This document shows, piece after piece, positions 56,015 to 64,000 of a stretch of DNA of 64,000 nt. The notes beneath the pieces are model-generated. The model was given only the letters and a program-made list of their open reading frames with translations, had not been told where the DNA came from and made no database searches. This stretch comes from Neofusicoccum parvum. Its lineage: Eukaryota > Ascomycota > Dothideomycetes > Botryosphaeriales > Botryosphaeriaceae. Both the position numbers and the translations under genes were made by a program. The DNA is taken from assembly GCA_020912385.1 (NCBI GenBank), contig CP087210.1:2170001-2234000 (forward strand), read 5' to 3'. The first letter of the stretch is position 1. Each line of letters starts with the position of its first letter.

Positions 56015-56632
56015 TCAAGCCCTCTCGAAGACTGTTACAGTCGAGGGCATTCCTGGCTCAAGTTTGATGTTCTGCAGGACCTCTAACGTCTTCTCCCATG
56101 GCACTCCGAAGAGCCCAGAGTTGATCTTGCACATGCGCACCTCACCAACATCGCTCGTCTTGTTAACTTCGACAATTTTTCTAAGTAGATCCACCATGGC
56201 AGGACCTGTATTCTCCAAAATGGCCGTGGGAGAGTCCCTCTTCCTGCCGTAGTGCACGCTGGTGAACACGCAGCCGACGTAGTGGCGGCGTTCCTCGCTG
56301 TCCACGGGCGGGATCAGCTGCGCTGTTGCGATCGTGGCTGTGCCCTCTGGAGCATTTTTGCAGAATTCCTGGTGAAGCTTGAAGGCAGAGGGATAATGCT
56401 TCTTGAATGCAGCCGCGATGCCAGCACCCCAGTCGCCAATGCAGTTGCAGGCGTGAACGATGACGGCGTTGGGGGGAGCATCGAAAATGTCTCCGACGAC
56501 TTCCTTAACAACTAGGGTGCTTGGGCTTGAGAGGTTCTCGGTACCGTCAGTCTTCTCATGGTGAAAAGCCCCCATGAGGCTTGGCTCGTTGTCGTACGCG
56601 CTGACTTGCTGCGAGGCTGTCTTGGGCGGCAT
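56015..56632 (-). CDS. POA1: Macro-domain ADP-ribose 1''-phosphate phosphatase
   Basis: Single-exon protein of 205 residues. A macrodomain of the Poa1 type: VVGDIFDAPPNAVIVHACNC, then IGDWGAGIAAAFKKHYP and later MCKINSGLFGVPWEKT. Yeast Poa1 removes phosphate from ADP-ribose 1''-phosphate made during tRNA splicing; other macrodomains act on ADP-ribosylated proteins, so the substrate is inferred. The 5' part, residues 1-40, is polar. I start at 56632 (MPPKTASQQ) because the longer open frame upstream overlaps the divergent promoter and is not protein-like. It lies head to head with RIP1, 388 bp between the starts. Confidence 0.9.
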   Translation of the reverse strand: MPPKTASQQVSAYDNEPSLMGAFHHEKTDGTENLSSPSTLVVKEVVGDIFDAPPNAVIVHACNCIGDWGAGIAAAFKKHYPSAFKLHQEFCKNAPEGTATIATAQLIPPVDSEERRHYVGCVFTSVHYGRKRDSPTAILENTGPAMVDLLRKIVEVNKTSDVGEVRMCKINSGLFGVPWEKTLEVLQNIKLEPGMPSTVTVFERA

Positions 56633-57020
56633 TTTGGCGGGCTTGAATGCGGGCCGTGACAACCCAGACGTGGCCCTTACAGAAGCTGTGTCGGTCAGTC
56701 TGTGCAGGGGGACTGAGTGGTGCAAGCGCGCGCGAGTCGTCCTGCGGGAGGCAGCAATAATCATCGGCCGGGCGGCGAGAGCGATGATGCAGACGGGCTG
56801 GAGCTCAGCCCGAGCCTGAGCCGGAGCATATGCCTGCCTGCGCTCGCGGGCCCGTGCGTACCAGCCAATCAGACGGCCCCCAGTCAGCGCCTGAGCAGCG
56901 CAGCAGTCGGCCTGCCGGGAGAAATCGTAGACACCATCGAATCTCGACTTCGACCGTCGTGTTCCCATCAACCACACCATCCGCCTCATCCAACGCCGCC
57001 CGCCTCTCCGCTCCACCACC
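56633..57020. other. Bidirectional promoter region POA1 / RIP1
   Basis: 388 bp between divergent starts. A CCAAT box is at 56865-56869 in the context AGCCAATCAG. Confidence 0.5.
56865..56869 (+). promoter_or_regulatory. CCAAT box upstream of RIP1
   Basis: CCAATCAG, the most typical Hap-complex type in this window, about 155 bp upstream of RIP1 and 235 bp upstream of POA1. Cytochrome-pathway genes are known Hap targets in fungi. Confidence 0.4.
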
Positions 57021-57990
57021 ATGCCGGCTCTCACCTCGACTGCCAGCGCGCTGGCCCGCACCGCCGTGCGCTCGCAATTGCCTGCCGTGCGCGCCGCTGC
57101 CGCTACCGCCGTGCAAACCCGCCCCGTCTCGTCCGCCACTCCCCACGCCTCGTTCGAGAGCCCATTCAAGGGCGGCTCCGGCGCCAAGACCACCAGCATC
57201 CCGACCTCCGCCTGGAAGAAGTACCGTACCAGCGGCGGTGAGACCGGCACCAAGGTCTTCCAGTACTTCATGGTTGGCTCGATGGGCGCGCTGTCCGCCA
57301 TGGGCGCGAAGAACACCGTGCAAGGTGGGTAGCACTTCTGCTTTAGGGACATCGACGTTTCGGCGCGTCATAGCAATGATTGGGGCGATGGGACAATGCA
57401 TTGGGGCAGTGGCTAATCTGGCGTCCGTCAGACTTCCTTGTCAACATGTCGGCCTCCGCCGATGTCTTGGCCCAGGCTAAGGTTGAGATCGACCTCGAGG
57501 CTATCCCTGAGGGCAAGAACGTAAGTTTGGACAGCCAATGTGTCTTGGACGTCATGTTGAACCATTGTGCAGGTCATCATCAAGTGGAGAGGCAAGCCCG
57601 TCTTCATTCGTCACCGCACCAGCGACGAGATCTCTGAGGCCGAGGGCGCCAAGTGGGAGTCTCTCCGGGATCCCCAGCCCGACAGCGACCGTGTGCAGAA
57701 GCCGGAATGGTTGATCATGCTTGGTACGTGACCCGATAATCGGAGGGCGCGAGGCTGAACCCCCCGAAAATTTGGGATGTCCGACTAACGCGGGTCTCCG
57801 CTCCCCAGGTGTCTGCACTCATCTTGGATGCGTCCCCATCGGCGAGGCCGGCGACTTTGGCGGCTGGTTCTGCCCGTGCCACGGTTCCCACTACGATATC
57901 TCCGGCCGTATTCGCAAGGGTCCCGCCCCGCTCAACCTCGAGGTTCCTGCGTACAGCTTCCCTGAGGAGGGCAAGGTTATCATTGGTTAG
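57021..57990 (+). CDS. RIP1: Rieske iron-sulfur subunit of cytochrome bc1 complex, mitochondrial
   Basis: Carries electrons from ubiquinol to cytochrome c1 in complex III. Four exons, 57021-57324, 57432-57520, 57573-57723 and 57809-57990, give 241 residues. The N-terminus ([20 protein letters not shown]) is a presequence. A single membrane helix and hinge occupy about residues 75-110 ([17 protein letters not shown], then [14 protein letters not shown]). The cluster ligands are Cys184 and His186 (CTHLGC) and Cys203 and His206 (CPCHGS), with Cys189 and Cys205 as the disulfide pair; all are present. The C-terminus ends in [15 protein letters not shown]. Every exon join restores conserved sequence. 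Confidence 0.97.
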
Positions 57991-58579
57991 AGGGCTTTAA
58001 CTTGGGGAGGCTGGTCCACGAAGAAACGTAGACGGAGGGAGACGGAGACATGTATTGATGGCTGGGATAAAAGAGGCTGCCCAGCCATGGTTGTTATGCT
58101 TCTGCTACCCTTCTCCTTAGCATTATAGAGCAAGGGGAGGAAGAGAGTTGCATGTGTATAGTCATATCATTTTTCATTTGTTGGCGTGTGTTCTTCCATG
58201 TGAGACAGCTGAAAGAATGTACAACACGAGTCAATAGCATAACATTGCTTCGCTTAGACTCGACGCCACGACATACTAGAGACATCTCCCTACTGGTTTG
58301 GATATGCGCGCACCAAAATTGTAAATCACTGGGTGGCCGCGGTTGAACAAGCAGATCAAAAACGTCACGTTCGCGGGGATATACAGCTACAATGCATCAT
58401 CCAGTGGGCCACGCTCTCGGCCAATCAGATCGCGCCGGCACCCCGCGCTAAAGTATTTTGAGGCAGTGACCATAACCACACCTTGCAGCCCGCTCCACTC
58501 GGCTTCTGAAGCTCGAGTTCGACACCTCGTTCCAGACCCGCGCACGGAAGCGAGAAGCCCGGCACACGCTTTTACCAGC
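57991..58579. other. Intergenic region RIP1 / CCDC25-like gene
   Basis: About 590 bp with the RIP1 3' end and the promoter of the next gene. A CCAATCAG box is at 58421-58428. Confidence 0.5.
58421..58425 (+). promoter_or_regulatory. CCAAT box upstream of the CCDC25-like gene
   Basis: CCAATCAG about 155 bp upstream of the start at 58580. Same context as the RIP1 box. Confidence 0.25.
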
Positions 58580-59661
58580 ATGGTTTACTACTTCACCAGC
58601 AACGTCGTGTCGCCGGCGGCGTTCATCTACGTCGGCAAGGACAAAGTCGAGAGTACGTAGCAGGCTCACCCTAACCGCGTGACCTGCGGGTAACGCCGCT
58701 CGAGACGTTTGCTGACCGAGGTACTTGCACTTTGTAGACGAGGAGTTGATCAAGTATGGCTGGGAGGAGGATGTGTGGTAAGTGCTTTCTTTTGCTGTGA
58801 AAATGCACTCGGCATTTTTCCTTCGGCTTTGTTGTTGGTTCGGTGTTTTGCGGATCCAGCATCTTCACTCAGCCTTTACTTTGAACAATCATTTATCTGA
58901 CAAATTTAGGGTACGCGACACCGAATTAGTCTATCGGTCAGAGAGACGCATCCCTAACATGACAGTTTTGGTAGTTTCACGTCGACAACCTCTCCAGCGC
59001 ACATATATATGTCCGCCTTCGTGACGGCGAGACTTGGGAAAACATTCCGGAAGAACTTCTAAAGGACTGTGCACAGCTGACCAAGGCGAATTCCATCGAA
59101 GGTATAGTATCTCTTCTTCTGCTCTTTATGTACTAGCTATCAAATAATATTTGTGACTGATACATGTACTAATCTCTATTGCAGGCAACAAGAAGAACAA
59201 CATCACCGTCATCTACACGCCATGGTCCAACTTGAAGAAGGACGGTAGCATGGCGGTGGGCCAAGTCGGTTTCAAGGACAACAAGAAGGTCAAGCGCATC
59301 CATGTCGTCGAGCGCGAGAACCCCATCGTCAACCGTCTCAACAAGACCAAGGTCGAGAAGTACCCAGACCTGCGCCAAGAGAGGGAAGATAGGCAGCGGG
59401 AGCTCAGAAAGAAGGACCGCGCGGCGCAGCAAGAGCGTGTGAGTACACACCCTTTAGACTTTCTCCCTCAGCGCTCTTTTATTGCACTGCGGCTGACACA
59501 ATCCGCGATTGCAGAAGAAGGAAGAGGCGCGCATTGCCAAGGAGCGCAAGGAGCTCGCGTGGAAGAGAGACCATGCCTACGATGATGTGCACCAAGAAGA
59601 TTTGGTCGCAGAGTCGAGTAACCAGGATCGGGACGAGGACTTCCTGGATGACTTCATGTAG
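58580..59661 (+). CDS. CCDC25-like (DUF814 / NFACT-R) protein
   Basis: Small conserved eukaryotic protein of 213 residues. Exons: 58580-58652, 58738-58777, one nucleotide at 58910, 58975-59101, 59185-59438 and 59515-59661. N-terminal NFACT-R fold: [57 protein letters not shown], then [14 protein letters not shown]. The last 60 residues are a basic and acidic helix, ending DEDFLDDFM, as in human CCDC25. NFACT-R domains act in ribosome-quality control or bind nucleic acid in other proteins; the fungal role is unknown to me. To get the conserved VWFHVD, two introns must flank a single G; each has its own branch site (CTGAC, CTAAC). Confidence 0.92.
58778..58974 (+). other. Two introns separated by a one-nucleotide exon (twin intron)
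   Basis: Intron 58778-58909 (GTAAGT to TTTAG, branch CTGAC) and intron 58911-58974 (GTACGC to GTAG, branch CTAAC) flank G at 58910. Removing both gives TG-G-TTT, the conserved Trp-Phe. A single intron would break the frame. Confidence 0.75.
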
Positions 59662-59754
59662 CAGACTTCTCTCAGAAGATCATATGCGACTTAACCACGC
59701 CTCAGAAGTATGCGTCCTATACGAAGTATGTTTGCCTAGATGGGCGAGAACGAG

Positions 59755-60211
59755 CTACTGGATGCACATGCCCATTGCCTCGTTAAGCATCCGTATTTTG
59801 TGGTAGAACGGGTCGTAAGCTGTCCTGAGAATTCTAGTTTCCTCTCTGACTCTACCAAGACCATTAGTCGAGAGATTTCTTGCGAGCAGAGAGGGAGATG
59901 GCCCACCTGCCGGGCTTCCAGACGTTGAGGTAGCGCTCGTTCCGCTTCCAGCCATCCTCCACCCACCATGTGTGGAACAGGCTCTTGACAATGCGATGCT
60001 CGAGGCCTTTTTCTCTAGTTGCGCCGCGCAGGAACTCGACAGTGTTGTCAATGCGGCGTTGGTCGAAGGAAGCGCGGTCGCTCGTGCGGAAGCTGCGGCG
60101 CAGACGGTCGCGCAAGGTGTAGCGCGCGGGCTTTGAGAACTGCACGGCGCGAAGGCCCCAGGTGTAGAGGTGCCTGTAGGCGCGCACGATGTCGCGGTCG
60201 GTCGGCGACAT
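59755..60211 (-). CDS. DUF1763 fungal protein, probably mitochondrial (LYR-like)
   Basis: Two exons on the minus strand, 60211-59907 and 59851-59755 (GTGGGC donor, GGTAG acceptor, phase 2, 55 nt), giving 133 residues. The start MSPTDRDIVRAYRHLYTWGL, then RYTLRDRLRRSFRT and DNTVEFLRGATREKGLEHRI, is the DUF1763 pattern, a fungal family that resembles complex I LYR proteins (short basic three-helix). The C-terminal exon has FYHKIRMLNEAMGMC. There is no clear presequence, as with other LYR proteins. A role in mitochondrial ribosome or complex assembly is a guess. The stop lies only 93 bp from the stop of the CCDC25-like gene. Confidence 0.8.
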
Positions 60212-60574
60212 GGTGGCACTTCCACTGGGTGCCTGCGACCTTGGTGGCCGGCTCGCCCATCGTCTTCACGCGGCGATTGACCGGAATGGCGCCGGGGCCC
60301 GTGCGCGCAAGGCTGCGACCCGATGTGTACTTGAGCTGCGCCCGCTGCACCTCCGTCTCACTTCTTGCCCAACTGCTTCACGCTCTTCCATCCGCCGCCG
60401 CCGCCGCCTCTGCGCGACTGGCACTTCGCCGTCAACTTGCTGCGAGCGCGCGTGATTACAGCCGACAGAGCCGCTGCAGGAAGCTCTCTGTCGCAAGCCT
60501 GTGCCCACTAATCTCAAGCAGCAGCGTCCTTGACCAGCGCCGCGCCGCGCCGCAGGGCGTGTAAACTCACCAGC
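60212..60574. other. Bidirectional promoter region DUF1763 / DUF2293
   Basis: 363 bp between divergent starts. GC-rich, no gene. Confidence 0.5.
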
Positions 60575-63338
60575 ATGGGGAGGATCCGCAGCCGCGCCTC
60601 GACGGCGCAACTTGCAGATCTCTCTACATCATCTCCTACCAAGCAGCTGCCGCACAAGCGCAGGAAGAAAAACGGCAGCTACAAGGTCATCCTGGAGTCG
60701 GTGACGCAGAAAAGAAAGAAGCTCCGTCTATCCGTTCGTCTTTTCGTCTTCGTTTCCATTCGTCCCGTACAGTCTAATTCGGTCATATTCAGGCCACCTT
60801 CGATCCGCACCCTCCGCCTGGCTACACCTTTGTAGAATTCGGCAATGCGAAGCTCTCTGCACAGTGCAAGGAGTTTTGCCGCAAGCGTGGCGAACCAGCC
60901 TACGCTGTTTCCGTAAGGATTCCGCCTTTGCTTGCACGCACAATGTTGACCGGCCAAGGCCCCTCCCAAGAACAATGCCACAGCGGATCCCGAGAAGATC
61001 TCTTTCCATGTCAATAGGATCGGCTTCCACTTCCCCAACAAGATTGTCGACCTAGCTGCCGAGTGGCTTGGTATCCAGATTGGCGGCCCTCGTCCCAAGT
61101 CCAAGAATGGCTTTGGCTTCACCCAAGGCCTGAGCCGGAGGTTAAGGGCGCATGTCGATCTGAGTGAAGAGGACAGAGTCCGAGCCGCCATGAGAGACCT
61201 GTTCCCGAAGATGCCCGAGGACTCGCTTGAAGCCATCGTCGAACATGCATTCGCTGAAGTATGGATTCCGTTTTTGTAAGTAGGTTTGCCACTGACGCTT
61301 CTTCCCAGGGTGCCAAAAGGGTAGGTAATGCGACCAATCTCTCGTTGGAACGACGTGTGCAGATGGCTGTGCTTGCCCATGTGAGGCACAAACATACCGA
61401 CTACGACAAACTTCTCAAAGAAGTTGGCTACATCCAAGCCCGCAAGACTGTGGAGAACCCCTGTATCGAGAAGATCTTGGCTTGGCGCGGTGAGAACACC
61501 GATGAGGATGATGAAGTCGTCGAGATGGAGGATGACTTTCGTGAAGTTATCGTCCTAGATGACAGCGATGATAACGGCTCGGACGATGATGATGAGTGTG
61601 ACTCGGAGTCGAGTGTTGAACATGCTCCGAATCCTCATGCGCCAGCTGGACATCAATCGCGAGCCCATCATCATATACCCAACACTCATGCCCCTTCCGT
61701 TGCCAGGCCCAAGTCTTTTGTCGAGCCAATATCGACACAGGGAGTGGTTCATGGCACGCCTCATAATAGGCACGCCAGTCATCGTACTCTGCACATCCCG
61801 GAAGCAGCACGCCCCAGAGCCGCCCCACGTGGGTACATACCAGTGCCTTCAGCTGAGATGGACCATCGGCCTCGCGTTCGGTATGTTTGGCCGTACTTAG
61901 ACCTAGGGCTCTATCTGGATTTAGTATTTCTAACGTTGCTAGAACCGGTGCTACCCGCGATGCTCCACCTCTCGCATTTCCGCACGAGATAGGTGGACGC
62001 TATCGTCCCGAGGTGAGTGGATTTCGACGACAACGATTATGCAGCGTGTCAAGCAACTCCCTCTCAAAAGACGTCCATACTCACAAGCAGCTCCCAAAAC
62101 AGCAATACCATTCCCGTCGCGTCGCAGATCAGGATCCGTATGGTGATGTCCAGCGAGTTCAGGTTGCGAGGTATGATGCCGAGCCCCCACGTGGACAGTT
62201 TGCACTTCATCACTATGCCAGCGGTCACCCTCCTGCACGTGAGAACCCTGGATCTTATGTCATTGACAGGTCTGATCATGATAAACGCCTTCGCGTGGAG
62301 CCTCGCCCGGAAGACGTGGTTATGCCTTCTATAGAGAGGGATGAGCCAAGTTCAGCCCACCCGACATCTAGCAATGACCAGGCTCGCTACCTTTCACACC
62401 AAGAGCGATCGCTCATGCAGAGGCCGATTGTGCATGAGCATGAGGGTGTCCAAGCACATCGGAGAATGGAAGGCATTGGTGATCACGGCAGGCGTGCACC
62501 GCAAGCAGATGCCATAGACTTGACGGACAGTCCTACGCGAGCCCCGAGAGACATTCGTCTTGGCAACCGTCAGCTCGTTACAGTCCAAGCGCATGACGCT
62601 AGACGCATGCAGCCAAGGAACCCCTCCACTGACGAGAGGTATTACGATCGTCGCGCCGGGGAGCGGGCTGGCGATCCCGGTACAAATATGGTAGGGGACA
62701 AGGACCCATCTCTTTCCTTTCTTCACAAAGCCTCCGAGCAGCCTGAGCGTCGGCACTTGTTCGACAGGGTAGAACGGTCTGGTCCTACCGGCAGCAGATC
62801 GAACCCTCTTCAGCTTATGGGTGGTGCGGGCGACAATCGATCAGATGCTCACCCTTTCACCAACCAGAACCTGCCTTCTCCTCGACTGGCGTCACACTCA
62901 TACGTTGCTAACCTACAGAGCCACGAGCGGCCATCCTCTTTGAAGCGACGGTCGGGCGATTGGATGGTCGAAAGCGAGGCACAAGATGATCGCTCCGCGT
63001 ATTCTGTTCGCAGGAGGGTTGAAGGTCCCTTTGGCCCTGGTCGTGTATTGGGCACAGTCGACACTCCGGGTCCGTCTCACAGACCACGGGCCCCAATGGT
63101 GGCTGAGCGTCTCGTTGGTGAGCCTCAGAGAGGGCATCATAGTGTTATGATGTCGAGCCCAACTCGTATGCGACTTTCACACGCCTATGACGATCTGGCC
63201 GCAAGCGATGATCCCGTCCGCCAGTCCATTGGAGGTGATGTCGGGTATCGGCCGGCACCTTCCGCCCACCTTTACGACTATCGCCCCGCCACTGGAGGTG
63301 TCCGCAGATATGATGATCATGCTGGAGTTTACCGCTGA
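60575..63338 (+). CDS. DUF2293-domain protein with long disordered tail
   Basis: Five exons: 60575-60733, 60793-60912, 60959-61258, 61309-61880 and 61943-63338, giving 848 residues. Junctions are GT/AG, with CTAAT or CTAAC branch sites. Two early segments (VILESVTQKRKKL; PPGYTFVEFGNAKL) and RIGFHFPNKIVDLAAEWLG are the fungal family's N-terminus. The DUF2293 core is at about residues 150-245: ALEAIVEHAFAE-type helix, then RRVQMAVLAHVRHKHTDYDK and ARKTVENPCIEKILAWRG. An acidic stretch follows (DDSDDNGSDDDD), then 550 residues of Arg/Pro/Ser/His-rich low complexity. The exact donor of intron 1 (60734 GTTCGT) is uncertain, with an alternative a few codons later. The function of DUF2293 is unknown; the tail suggests a nuclear, regulatory protein. 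Confidence 0.78.
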
Positions 63339-64000
63339 AGCTAAGTTCCAACTTCAGTGCTCTGCTCATGCAATGCAATCACATCACTATCAAAACGGCA
63401 CATGTCCTCGCGTCGTGCTCGGCGGCGCGAAGCCCGCATGCGCTACGAATCACAACACTATCCCTCAAGACAGTTTGGTAAGCACACCAAGTTCGTCTGC
63501 ACTGATGGGTACCATTTTCTAATCACATCATGGCCGATCAGCTCCTTCAGCCTTCCTCATAAACAGCGTGTATCATCACAACACCAGTTGCCCCATGAAC
63601 TTGCATAAAGCTCGACGCATCAGAATGATGGGCATTATTAATTCTGTCGAGAATATAGAGAGAATCTTAAGTCAGGGAGGGTCGAAGGACAAGACGATCG
63701 TCTTGGCATGGCTGAAAGAGGCGTTCATCCCTTTAGTGGGGCCGACTCGGAGACCATCAGTCCCTCTTTCATCGTCTTACCGATACAGAGGAGAGTGATG
63801 TAAGAAGGATTCAGGTGCCAAGTACTCCCGGGTAGGAGTGGGACTAGTCAATAAGGAAACAGCAATTCCGACATCGAGCTCAGATTGTTCAGTAGAACGA
63901 CGAGATCTTCGGAAGTAAAAAATCACACAAGATTACTAGTAACTCAAAGAATACAATAGCATTCCTTGCGTGCTCTCATTCTTCAGCCCAACGACGTCTG
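63339..64000. other. Right edge, no supportable gene
   Basis: Downstream of the DUF2293 stop. Short frames (63187-63522, 63568-63798) have no motif. Some may be the 3' part of the DUF2293 mRNA or belong to a gene off the window. Confidence 0.45.

Noticed and set aside
56633..57352. Extension of the macro-domain frame into RIP1 antisense
   Set aside because: It would run through the shared promoter and antisense to RIP1 exon 1. The start at 56632 gives a complete family-length protein.
58778..58974. Single 197-nt intron in the CCDC25-like gene
   Set aside because: It would join TG to TTTCAC and shift the frame, losing the conserved [10 protein letters not shown]. The two-intron reading keeps it.
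62013..62070. Further intron in the DUF2293 gene starting at GTGAGT 62013
   Set aside because: Read-through keeps the long frame, while the available acceptors make the intron very short or shift into early stops.
1..64000. tRNA, 5S rRNA, CRISPR arrays, transposons, secondary-metabolite clusters
   Set aside because: Looked for B-box-like GGTTCGA contexts, 5S core, regular spacers, transposase or polyprotein motifs, and core synthases by eye. Nothing was convincing, but a profile search was not possible.

Overview
The window is a 64 kb piece of a nuclear chromosome of a filamentous ascomycete (Pezizomycotina). Evidence: many 50-160 nt introns with GTRAGT-like donors, CTAAC/CTGAC branch sites and YAG acceptors; nuclear-encoded ATP synthase subunit c and Rieske protein; a fungal-type GPI-anchored repeat protein; and fungal families such as Mdv1, Bqt4, DUF1763 and DUF2293. 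A class such as Dothideomycetes is possible, but the sequence alone does not settle it. I saw no plasmid, prophage, CRISPR, rRNA or tRNA signature.

Layout. 0-8 kb: a gene-free edge, an F-box-like membrane protein (-), then 2-oxoglutarate dehydrogenase E1 (+). 8.5-15.4 kb: a mitochondrial DUF1992 protein (+), an MFS transporter (-), an eIF1A-like protein (+) and ALG3 mannosyltransferase (-). 15.4-30.5 kb: gene-poor, with ATP9 (-), a 1,280-residue GPI-anchored PAN/CxxC/Pro-Ser repeat surface protein (-) and thioredoxin (-). 30.5-40 kb: an unknown disordered protein (-), kinetochore NUF2 (+) and nuclear-envelope BQT4 (-). 40.7-44.7 kb: Rho-GDI (+), whose first intron is 3.2 kb long and holds a complete two-exon gene of unknown function on the same strand. 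45.4-52.4 kb: mitochondrial RNA polymerase RPO41 (-) and mitochondrial fission adaptor MDV1 (-). 52.7-64 kb: chorismate mutase (+), a PMP3-like protein with a long PPxY tail (+), the macro-domain phosphatase POA1 (-), Rieske protein RIP1 (+), a CCDC25/DUF814 protein (+) with a one-nucleotide exon, a DUF1763 protein (-) and a DUF2293 protein (+).

Most genes are housekeeping genes rather than a pathway cluster. About eight of 22 act, or probably act, in mitochondria (OGDH E1, DUF1992 protein, Atp9, thioredoxin, Rpo41, Mdv1, Rip1, DUF1763 protein). Several of these have a CCAAT box 150-450 bp upstream, as expected for Hap-complex control of respiration. The two observations most worth a second look are the gene nested in the Rho-GDI intron and the one-nucleotide exon (or twin intron) in the CCDC25-like gene. 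All exon boundaries were read by eye from splice signals, reading phase and known family sequence; no alignment or RNA data were available.
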